From Undaria pinnatifida (taxonomy: Eukaryota > Sar > Phaeophyceae > Laminariales > Alariaceae), in the NCBI GenBank assembly GCA_012845835.1, contig JABAKD010000030.1, forward strand, positions 12,441,580 to 12,505,579: a DNA stretch of 64,000 nt, given 5' to 3'. How positions within the stretch are numbered: the stretch's first letter is position 1; every line of letters starts with the position of its first letter. This document shows, piece by piece, positions 46,304 to 58,300 of this stretch. The notes below the pieces were generated by a model. It was not told where the DNA came from. It worked only from the letters and a program-made list of their open reading frames with translations, and did not search any database. The position numbers and the translations under genes are program-made.

Positions 46304-49300
46304 ATGAAGACCTTGGCGACAAGGAAAGGTCTCCTGCTGCTCGTTGCAAATGCGGCAATCGTAATCCCAACGCATTTGATTTCATCCACCTCGGCCTTCA
46401 CCTCTCCGGCTCCCCACCTCCACCTCCCTTCCACCGAGCCCCTCCGTGCCGGCCTCCAGGGCACAACAACCGCTATCAAACGCCGATGCAAGAGTCACAG
46501 AAGCTCAGCAATCTCCATGTCATCTGACAGAAAACGCCCCGCTGCCATCGACGTACCAATTCGAAGTACGTTGCATCGATGTCTTCCCCTGCGTAGTTCG
46601 CGCCGCAGCGACGTGGACAAGAAGAGGGCAACACGCTCGCGGCGGCTGGCGGGGGAGGGAGAGCAGGACCCGGTTGGGATACCTCCCACGGCACCGGCTG
46701 CCTCTGGGGTTGGCGGTGGGGTCCCTACCGAAGGCCTGGGTGTGATGGCGGACCGTGTCTCGGACGCGGCGGAACCTCCTAAGGATGAGGCGGGACCGAC
46801 GTCTTCCTTTTCGATCATCGGCGCGCTGAGGCAGCTGGGTAGGGTGCAGAAGCAAGTGCGAGAGGTTCCAGAGGACGCTGCGGACGAGGGGAGGTTCTTA
46901 GTGATGGCGGCCATCGTCGGGATACTTACGGGTTCTGCGGGTGGGTCGCGGAACGCATGTGTAACTTGGCCGATGTTGTGCAAAAGGCTACAATGTAGTA
47001 GGATTTAATTTGAATCTGATGAATACCAATTGATGACGTTGAATATTTTCTAGGATACACCTGAAACGAGGGTCCCTCTCGGCCCTCACACGAGCGTCTT
47101 GCGCGTATCGCTTACCATGGCACACCTGCCGAGGCCGGTTGTTGGTTCCTCGGCAGCCTTGAAACGCGTGTTGACACGGTCTGGTGCAGCGTCCGCCTCA
47201 GGAGAGCTCGTCGTCTTCCAATGCAGAGGATACGAACACCTGCAGAGCGTACGTAAGCGACTCGTTGTTGTGCATGTCTGCTGCACGAGTGCCTCTGCCT
47301 AAAACAGAGTGCAGCCAGACTCCACCAACCAGACTCCACCAACCAAACTCCAGCTACCAGACTCCACCAACCAGACTCCACCAACCAGACTCCACCAATC
47401 AGACTCCAGCTACCGGCGATGCCGCTGGTAACGGTAACCCACCCAGCATTTTTGTTTTGTTTATCCTCCGGCGAATGGAGACAAAGAAAGCTTAATTCCA
47501 CCACACTTCCACGTATTTTCATACGTGTTATGTGTCAATGTAACTCAGTTGTATTCGCACTCCAGCGCTAGCTGGCGCATCCTTCGGGTCCCGGGTAATG
47601 ACAGCGCGAGCTGTCCCTACCGGCGGTCACTATGTTACTACTCCAGCTGCGCAAGCTGCCGTTGTTTACGAACGTGTGAGTATGTCGACCCGGCTTGATC
47701 CCTGGGGGTCACGTGCGGTGGAGATAGCCACCCAAAAAGTCATATCTCCGGGTAGTGTGGGACTTGCAAGCTCGCCCTCAAACCAAACCCTCGGCCATGA
47801 GAAAACAGTCTCCCGCCGGACATGGTCCAATTACGGTCCACCCTACCCATTCAGGCGTTGATGCTCGCAGGTGTCTTACGAAACGTCCGTGAAATCTGAG
47901 CGCGCTGCGTACGAACATGGGGTATATGGCTGGCTGCGATTTGAGGGTGCTCGGCATGCTCGAAACCTGTGGCGCCTTCACCACGTTTTTGTCACTCCAA
48001 TTTTCCGCGCAACGGTTGCTATCGTACCAGCTACATGTTATATGATATGCACGCCAATAATCAATCGAATCTACGACTGTAATTACATCAGCTTCTTTAG
48101 CAGTAGCCTACCCCTGCTCCCCCCCCTCTATACTTACTGGCCTCCTTCTCTATTAGCAACGGTTACCCGTCTCGAACGGGATCCGTGGTCAATGATCAAA
48201 TGTCTAAGGCAACGAACGAATGAGAACGCCCCCCCCTTCCCCCCCCTTCCCCCCCCTTCCCCCCCCCCCCCTGCTACCCCCGTAGTGACTGTCTTCAAGA
48301 CCATGATAGGCGCGGCCAAGAAATTTTCCTACGGCGATTTGCTTGGCCAAATCCCCGCCGGAGCGGCCGTTTACGCCGTGGCCCTGATCCCTGTGCTTGG
48401 AGCGGTGGGCGTGGTTGGAATCATGGGAGCTCTTAAGCTCAAGTCTTACGGTCCGGGGTTGGGGGGGCTGACAGAAGAAGTCGACAAACAGGTCCCCTGG
48501 GATGCTAAGAGGTAAGATCTAGACCTTCATCAGAGAGGTGGTGAGGCATCTCTATTGTGGATGCGAGCGTAAATATCGGTTATCAAGAGCGAATGCGAAT
48601 TTTTAATTTCCACTTCGCCAAATATAGGAACCCCTTTCGAAATCCCGCTGAAGCCTGAGTATACGCCCGCCGCTGCGGCCACCGCAGACTGCAAAGAAGT
48701 TTACGACAATTATACAAGCATATGTACTTCGAAGTATAAAACATACTGCTGCACAAGTTCCCATTATTGGCGACAGCTACTCGTATGCGATCTTCACGAA
48801 GGGACGGGTTTTGGCGCGGCGAGGAAGGCAGTTTCGGGGGAGTATGAGCTATGATATGGTATAAGGGCCAGAGGGCCAGGGGTCCCTCTGCACTCGGCGA
48901 GGAACGCTTGAGTGCCGATGCTCACGAGAAGCTGCGGTGCAGTTTCCTGCTAAGCACTAAACTGTTGCTCCACCCAGCGCGACCGACCTGACCCACCCCC
49001 TCGAACCCTCTTACAACTGAGAGATGATCCCCAACTCTGCTTTCGATGGCCCAAGCCCTCAATCCCTGTTTACAACTGAAAAATGACCCATTATAATCTC
49101 AAATGTTTTGTCAACCTCAAATATTTGGGCAGTTGAGGCGTTACAGTTGCAACCACCCTTCGGAAACACACTTTTACTTGAAGTCAGAGTTGAACAGGTT
49201 TTTCTACCATGCAAGGCAGAACACCAGTCTCGCAGGAGAGAGCACGACTCACACTACCGCGGTTCTACGCCCCGTCTCTCACTCTCCGCCCAGGACCTTG

Positions 49301-52300
49301 GGCAAGACCCTCGCGGCAGTTACGACCCTGGGAACCGGTAACTCCCTCGGACCGGAGGGACCGGCGGTGGAGCTAGGGGTGGCGTCTTCTCGCTACGTGT
49401 CGTCGATGTCGAACCTGTCTGTCGAGCGCCAGAGGATGCTGCTGGGGGCTGGGGCCGCGGCGGGCGTGGCAGCGGGATTCAACGCTCCCATTGCTGGCAT
49501 TTTCTTTGCGCTGGAGATCGTGAAGGTAAGTGGTTTTCCCCGAAAATTGATGTATTGTGCAGCGGCTTCGCTTGCCTGCTTGCAGACGGCCCGGCCCCGC
49601 CCGTAAACATTATGCTGGGGAAATTGATGGGTGAATCATTGACTTTTTGGTGGTCTGTACTCGCGGAAGGGTGGAGATTAGAGGGTTTTGCGCAATGTTC
49701 AGGTTTTTCGGGGTTTTTGTCTGCTCGGCAGGGTGAGGGTAGAAAATCTCACGCCTCTGCGGGGAGTGCGCTGAGCAGTATTGCGTGCGCTTGCCCCCCC
49801 GCGTTCCGAGCAGCAGAATCAGTTGTTTTGCGCCCCCCCGCGTTCCGAGCAGCAGAATCAGTTGTTTTGGTGTGTCTTGTCAAACGAAGCCCATCCGCTC
49901 GTGGGTGATTCTTTTTCCAAAGCGCTGGACGCGCCGTCATCGAATGCCTCGGAAATGTATAGCAATCCTCCAAGCTTCCTCCCCCCTTTCCTCTCCCTCG
50001 AGATTCACCCACCGCTTTCCTTGGTGTGTGTTTCGCCCCTCACCCGTGACACCACTGGACCCACTCCTCCTCTTTCTCTTCCTGCTCCCTGGTTCTCTCC
50101 CCAAGCACTTCCGACAAAAAATCGACCACAATCCCGCTGCCCATAAATTTGGCTGGTATGTACCTGCTGCGTTCGTGTCCTCCTTCTCCTCCACAGGACA
50201 CGTTCAACACGAACTATAACAGCAAGTCTTTTATCGCGGCAACGCTTCTGTGCGCCGTGGTGTCGGCTTTGATAGCGAAGATAGGCCTGCACGACGAGCT
50301 GTCGCTAAGACCGGCCGCGTACAACCTGGAATCGCCGCTGATAGAGCTTCCTCTCTACCTTGGCCTCGGGGTGGTGGCAGGGCTTGTGGCGGTGATGTTC
50401 AAGTATTTTTCGCGGAAGGTGGGGTGACTAGACGAGCTTACCCCCGCCCCTCTATGAATGTGTACTCTATAATTGCACGTTTTGACGCCTTTTGGTAACG
50501 AACCACTTGGAATAAGAGTAGGATAAGTTTTGCGGTGGTATAGGGGCTAATCGAATGCCTCTTTCGCCTCGAACACCGTCGGAAATACTTGGAGCAATAG
50601 TAGGATACGTTTTGCATTGATGAACGGGTTAGGCGGGTGCCTCTCTGGTGTCGAACACCGCCAGTGGGTGGGGGGATTGTCCGGCGGGGGCTGAGATGGA
50701 CACGTGCGCCTTCAGGCGGCGTCGATCATGAGTTGTCGGACAGACGATTCTTGCCGAGAACGGCGTCCCGTGTTTGGGTGGACTGGGGCATTGTCGCCGC
50801 CGTGCCGTTGATGGGCGCACGCCCCGCTCTCGCTCTCCCCGGTAGATGTGACCGTTCTGGTGTCGGAGGTAACTCGTTTTGGAGCCACCGGCTTCTTGAG
50901 ACAGGGTGACAGCAGGTAGAGCCGCCCTGCGGACTTCGTGAGAGCGGAAAACAAAACAGGGGCGGGAAAACGTTTAGTGCTTTTGTTGCGCGATCAAGAA
51001 AACGTGAGACTTTGATATGTGGCACCGGGTACCGCTTCAGCCTATGCAGACTCATACCGTGGTACCCGTGAGGAGCTGAGGTGCGGAACGCACCCTTGAG
51101 ACAATTCCGTCTACATTTGTTGGAGAGCTCATTGGTTCAGGTTACGCCGCATTTGGCTCAGGTTGCCCTGCGGTGTAACGTATCTACCAGACTTTTACGA
51201 GTACAGCAGTTCTTCGTTGGATATCTACCTCAGCTCTTCGTCCGCTCTGCAGATCCACATCATACCGACACCCTCTTCCCCCAACACCCGCCACCGCCTG
51301 CTTCCGTGGTTGTCGCCGGGTGTTTGCTGTCCGGCGACAACGGCACCACAGAGCGCAGACGTGTTCGACGGAAACTTCCCTGGTTTCGGCTGGATGAACA
51401 AAGTCCCGCAGTGGTCCAAGCCCATCATGATGGCCGCTGTTACGGGGCTGGTCGGCATCTTCTATCCCCAGGTGCGATGGCATCATGAAACCGCTACGAA
51501 CCCCCCAGAAATGGATGATCGGATGACACCGCCTTGATTGACACTTGTAGAACTTGAAAAAAAAACACTCCATTCTAGAGTGGCTTGATTAATAAAGTTG
51601 AAATGCAGTTGTAAAGGAGGTCGGTCGGGGTGCTGGTTGGTACACGCGCTCGTGGGTGGCTTAGATTGCGTGGGCGCGTGTGATGCCGTCCGCGTTCCGC
51701 GTTCTTGTTGGGGTATGACATTCTGCGAACCACACATCTGAGCGGTGCTGGGCGGGTCGGCACTAAATGTGTTTGTCTTTGGAGGAGCTGGAGTCTGAGG
51801 GCGGGGGGCGGTGGGTGTTGCTTTTTTGGCGGTCTATATAGCATTAGGACGTGTAGCAAGGGCAACCCCTGCTTGTGATTTAACAGCCGCGGGGGGAGAG
51901 GGTGATACTCAGTATGATGCCAGCCACGCTTTCGGTTGCACATCGTGTCTTGCGATGGAAGACGTGTTTCCCCACAGTCGAAGTATCGAGGGGCCTGAAA
52001 GCTCGGAAACCCTCTTTTAATAGGGCGGGACGCTACGGAGGACGTTGCGGATCATAGCCGTGGTGCGCACCCGTCGAGCTGATGTGCTCCACACCCTTGA
52101 AATAATCCTTGGTCAAGAAACGATGATGAGCGCTCCACGTGAAATACTGAATACCCCCCAAAAAACAGTGCGGGAAAGGCCCGTTATATTCGTGCAATGA
52201 TTTGAACAATCCCTCCCGCCCGAAAAACTACACTGCGGCTAACTGTGTTTGGATTGTGCTGTGGCACGCACCTCACGCGTGGCTCGATGGTGGCCTCTCG

Positions 52301-55300
52301 TGACGGCGTTGTCTGGGTTGATTCCTTCCCGGCTGCGACTTTCCGCCCGCGTGCCACGCCGTTTTGTCTGGAGCAGGTGCTTTTCTTCGGCTACGACACC
52401 TTGGACAAGCTCCTCGCGAACACGGGCTCGTACAGCTTGCCGCTGCTGTGCTTCCTCTGCGTCGGAAAGGTGACGCTTGCGTTATTTCCATCCGGCTGTT
52501 ATTTCGCTCATTACCACCTGTAGAGATGTATCTGCATTTTGGGGACTTGTCTGCTTGGAATGAGTGTGGCGGGCTATTTTCCAGCGGCTAAAGGGTTAGT
52601 TGCCGTCCTTCGCTTGTTGAGGTGCAGGCGTTTTTCTTCACCTGGTGTGCAGTGCAGGCCTTTAGTGATCGAGCCCCGGTTGTTTTTTTAGAGTGGCCCG
52701 TACGATTGTCGATCGATCGACCTATCGTGGGGTTCAGCGGCTCTAGGGTATCGGTTGACGTGGTATGCCATTGATGGCTGAACTTGCCCAGGAGCCCGCG
52801 ATGCTAGCAGTGCGACGAGTGGAACCCGTAGACGCAGGCAGGAAACAATGATTTCCGCCCACGACGCGTTAGGCTAGTTGATTAGTCCCAGGCAGGTATG
52901 GGCACCTAATGCAGTACGCAGATTAGATGCAGAGTAAGATACTAGTAAAATAAGCAGTACAGTTCCAGTTCGGTGGCGGGGGACGAGGTAACATACACAA
53001 TTCCTTAGTTTTGTTCCTAGTGTAGTGATGAGTGCCGAATTCAAGATCGATGTCTCCGGACGTCTGAGGGTGCTACATGACCAACCAGCGACGGGCCCAA
53101 AATAAGTACTCTGTGCGTAGAGGGCACAAGGGCAATTGCCTGGGACAGGCGGGCAATTATTGCGCCGTGTGTGTACAGCCTGTAGATGCTGTCTGTTCGC
53201 GAGATCGGCACGGGAAGCTATTTTTTCGGGGTCGCGCAGTGCCAACGCTCCAACTTGTTTCCCTACTGAGGGCCGGTTCTCGATCCACCCCTATACTCGT
53301 GTTCCTCGCTACCCCTTTTCCCGTCTACACCTCCCACTTGCTCACCTACACCCGCTTTTCCCCCCCGCACCCCCCCCCCCTCCCGCCGCGTAACGCCCGA
53401 CATCTGGCAAAACGCTGGGTAGGCTCTGTTGACGGCGGGGGCTCTAGGCTCGGGCCTAGTCGGTGGCACTTTCGCCCCTTCCCTGTTCCTCGGGGCTACG
53501 GCGGGTGCTGCGTACCAGCGCATCCTGAAGGTGGGCGTTGTTTTATCTGCCGTTGCTCCCTGTTCCGTTCAGGCGCGGGTGCCCCTTCCTGGCTCCTGGT
53601 GTCGGATATTTACGCTTCAACAGATTTATCTATGTACATCGAAACTCATTGGTTCAGGTTCCACCGCTTTTTTTCAGGTTGCGCCGCATTCTTTGTGTAT
53701 CCTGGCTGCTCAGAAGTACCGGGTCGCTGTTATCGATTAATTGGTTGCTGACTTCCGAGGAGCGCTTCGCCCCCCCCCTTGTTGTTTGGCGGTCGATCAC
53801 AGCTGGCGATCGAGTTAGATCATTTGTGCGGGGTGGAAAGCTTTTACTCCGCACAAGGGGAATTATCGTACCACGTAATGTGAATATGGTAAGGCGCCCA
53901 CGAGGCAGTAACATAGCACTCCCATTGCTGTCTCTGGAAATGGCCATACCGGGATTTAAATTAACTCATTGAAGGTGTCACCCATATGAAAGTCCGCCTC
54001 ACAAGTGTTTTTTAGTAGGATGCAGTTCACCCTTCATACGACTCGCCGCACACCTAACGGCGCTTCGCGCTTGGTGCAAGCAATGTCTGCCTGGTCGGTG
54101 AAAACCCGACGTGCTCCGTCCCGGCATAGTAGGAATGCGAGGGTCTATGGTCATACAACCACGACCACGCATAAATATCGAGTACCCCCCCCCCCCCCCC
54201 CCCCCCAGACATCCCCGACCCCTGTGGCCACAAACGGCCAGAGAGGAAGGGTATAAGATGGCCAAAAAGTTTTGATGTGATATATGGAAGAACGCATTGA
54301 GCGCCCAAACGTTGGTGTCTCCATTAGGATTGGTCCGTCTTGAAAAGGATCCGTGGTCAATGGAGTCCAATGACTAGGTAAGATGTCTTTTGACGGCAGT
54401 TTACTGGTGTGACGAACGGTATTCTTTTTGCACAGACGACGTGATGGACGCTTGCTAATACCGTAACTACTAGGCTGTAGTGTGGAATACGTTGGTCGTA
54501 CACCCCGTGACTAATGCCCGTTTTACGCTGACGGACCATCCTTAGACGTCTCTGCTTCCTCCTGAGCGGTTTTAGTGCTGCCGAAGCTTGCCGATCCTGA
54601 GAGCTTTCAGCGTTTTTCCCCCTCAACCCTCCGTGCTGTGCATTGTGGTTGCCCCTCGTCTCGCCAGGGCTCCCTCACAGCGTTCCGATCTACGGCGGGT
54701 TCGTCGCTGGCCGTCGTGAGCACTTTCCTGCTCCCTGTCACGGGACCCTTGGGCCTCGGCGGCCCCACGGGAGACCTTAGCTCTCTGTTTACCATCGCGG
54801 GATCTCCGGCGTACGCTATGGTCGGCGCCGCCGCCGTACTGTCGGCGCTGTATCGAGCGCCGTTGACCGGCTCGCTCCTGCTCTTCGAGCTCACGAAGGT
54901 GTGCTTGCGCCTCGCGTTTTTTTTTGTGTGTGTGTTTTTTTTGTGTGTGTGTGTGTTTTCCTCCGGTGGATGGGGGTACAAGGTAATACTAAACTCCAGT
55001 AGAACGGCTCACACGTTTTCGGGGATAAACGACTTCGAATCAGCATCATGTGTTTTTATTTTTATTTTTGCAGTCGTGAAAGGGTTGAGCACGCCACACC
55101 TCTACGTACGTGTCTCGCGGTTTATTTGGTTGGTTGGGGGGCGGATGCTCTCGCGAAAGCGAATCCCCCAGCCGTCCTTGAACCGCGGCTGTCTCCACCT
55201 TAACTCGAGCGCCGGAGAAGTGGCATCCCTTAATGGTGATGGTGATGGTGATGATAATGGTGATGATGATGTCAGCATTGCTTAGTTCCCTGAAACCTAA

Positions 55301-58300
55301 CCCGTGGCCCCCAAAAAGTGTTTGAAGCGTCCCGACGAAAGGAGAAACAATATCAAACTAACTACGTACGTGTACCGCAGTACCAGTACGCAAGGGAGCG
55401 GTACTCCAGGCTGCGGTATACCGTCCCGCATCGCTTGAAAACCAAGATTGTCGCCTGAGACCGTTAGTGAGCGGCCAAGGGCAAGCTGTCCACGCGTGAA
55501 TGATGCTTTGTCGGGTAGGCTCCTTAGATACACGGCTCTGGGTGGAAATGTAAAGACCGTTTGGTATTCACATTAATGCTACAAAGGTTCTTATATTTAC
55601 GTCCAGAGTGATACAATACAGCAACTTACCTCCCACATTTATTTTGTGAGGTAACCGTCGCGCCGTATCGTTTTTTTTATATTGCATGCAGGACTACGAC
55701 ATTGTGCTTCCTCTGATGGCGGCAGCCGGCGTGTCATCCCTCGTGGTGGAACTGTTCAGTCGCGCCGACACCAAAGCTTCCGCTCTCGCGCCCATGCCCA
55801 GAGACATGAGCCTGGAGATCGGTTTAAAGATTTCGGGAAAGGTAGACGAGCTTATGGGAAAAGTCCAGGTGGGTGCGATGGCTTCTGAGGGGGGGGGGGT
55901 GCTTATGTCATGCATGGCCGTAGTCGTCTGACCATAGTCGTATGACCATGGTGGTGTGTTTCGACCCTCGCATCCCACAATACCGGGACGGAGCACGTCG
56001 GGTTTTTACCGACCAGGCAAACATCACGTGCAACAAGCGCGAAGCGCCCGTGAGGTGTTCGTGCTGAGGGAAGGGCGGGGTGTACTCATATCAATCATGG
56101 CAGTAGTCTTCAGACCATGGACCCTCGCATTTCTACAATGCCGGGACAGAGCACGTCGGGTTTATCCGACCAGGGGAATGGGCTTGAATCTCTGGTATAG
56201 TGTCACTATTGTCACTAATGTCACTAATGTCACTAATGTCACTAATGTCACTAATGTCCTCCATCTTGATGGCCACTACAGACGGATAATGGTGGAATGC
56301 AAACATCAACATGAGTCGGGTCCTGCAGGCACCCACAGCATTAACAGCAGTCTCCACGTGCAGTCTGAGAAATATATTTATATGTAGTGGTCCGTTTGCA
56401 GAACACGCTAATGTCGCAACGGGTACCCCCCCCCCCTCCCAACAGCAAAGTCAGCAACAACCCTCACAACCCCCGGACTGTCCAGCCCCCCCCCCCCCCC
56501 CCCCACCCCCCCCCCCCCCCCCCCCCCCCACCCGTGCCTGGTCACACGCCTCTTCGACTCGTGCTTTTATGGCGCCCGCCGCTCCCACCCCTTCTATTTC
56601 CACCCTCTCTCCAACCCCGCCACCGCCCTCCACTCCTCCTCTGCTGGCTGCGTTGGCTCTTCTCAACTGCCTTCGGTTGTCTAGAACCTGGAAACGCGGC
56701 AGCATCGGTTTCTTTACGCCGGGGCTGTTAACGAAGTTTACCCCGGGGCTGTTGCCGAAGTGCACCCCGGGGCTGTCGCCAGGATTTCCACCCGGGCTGT
56801 TGCCGAGGGGGGGATGATTGGAAAGACGACGACGACGCCTACCCAAATGTCATTTGCTCCTCGTAATCCCTCGGCAACAAACCATGTAACCGTCCAACAG
56901 GTCAGGAGAAAGCCCTACCCTTCTCCTTGTACCTCCCCCCCCCGTCCCCTCCCAGACATGCACACTTGATTTCCCCTTTTCTAACCCCCAAGTCGTGATG
57001 TTGATAAATCGCGCCTATTAATAGTGTCGACTGAAGACCATTCGTATTGTCGATTGAAGATATTTTTCGATTGGTGGCCGAAGGACAGTTGTTACTTGTA
57101 AAATTCACCGTGAATAGAAGTGTGAAAGTAGACTTCAGTAGACTATTCAGTAGACTATTCAGTAGACTAATCAGTAGACTAATCAGTAGACTAAACAGTG
57201 GGCTAATCAGTAGACTAATCAGTAAACTAATCAGTAGACTAGTCAGTAGAGCAATCGGTAGACTAATCAGTAGGCTAATCAGCAGACTTAGAATATTCAG
57301 TAGACTAAACAGTAGACTAATCAGTAGACTAATCAGTAGACTAATCAGTAGGATAGTCAGTAGACTAATCAGTAGACTAATCAGTAGACTTGTCATTAGA
57401 ACTCAGTAGACTAATCAATAGACTGATCAGTAGGACTGGTCAGGAGACTAAGCAGTAGACTACTCAGTAGACTAAGCAGTAAGCTAAGCAGTAGACTAAT
57501 CAGTAGACTAATCAGTAGACTAATCAGTACTCTAGTGACTCGCGCCTTTCGCTTCCCATTGACCATTGACCATTGACCACGAACCTATCCCCAAGGGGAT
57601 AACATAACTATTCTATGGCTAAAACGTATTGAACGCTGAAGTTTTGGAAGTTTCCCTGCTAGGAGTACGAGAAGGTGTTCCGTGTCGAAAGGGATGCGTG
57701 GTCCATGGTCGTACGACTGTTGGCAAACAACGAATGACAACCCCCCCGGCTATGGCATTGATGTTTTGCAGGTGGCAGACGCGCTTGTGCCCCGAGTTCT
57801 GACCCTGTCGTCGGACATGCTGCTTTCGGACGCTATGCGCGCATTCCGCCTTACCCGAAACGAGTTTGCCGTCGTCGTGGGACCCTCGGGCTTCGAGAAG
57901 GCAAGGGAGGCATCAGACGCGCGCGAGTTGGAGGCCTCCAGCGAGACGGCGAACGGAGAGGATGTGGCGGCTGGTGGTACAAGCTGGAAAGCGCAGACGC
58001 TGTTGGCGGAGGTGGGGAGGGGGAGACAGGGGACGCGGGGGGGGGGGGGGGGGGGAGGGGGGGAGGGAGGGGGGGTACTCAGTTTGTGCATGGCCGTAGC
58101 CGTATGACCACAGACCCTCGCATCCCTACTGTGCCGGGACGAAGCACGCCGGGTTTTCACCGACCAGGCAGACATTGCTTGCACCAAGCGCGAAGCGCCG
58201 TGAGGTGTTCGGCGAGTCGCACGAAGGGTGAACTGCATCGTTCCAAGAACCGCTCGTAGGACGGACTTCGGCACCTTGTGCCTACTTTCTTGCTTATGGA

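Noticed and set aside
47871..48515. 214-codon plus frame as a complete gene start
   Set aside because: Only 48286-48511 is coding; the upstream part crosses the repeat and C-run, and the phase fits CLC exon 1.
57047..57409. frames of Ser-Arg-Leu repeats
   Set aside because: Translation of the 12-bp satellite.
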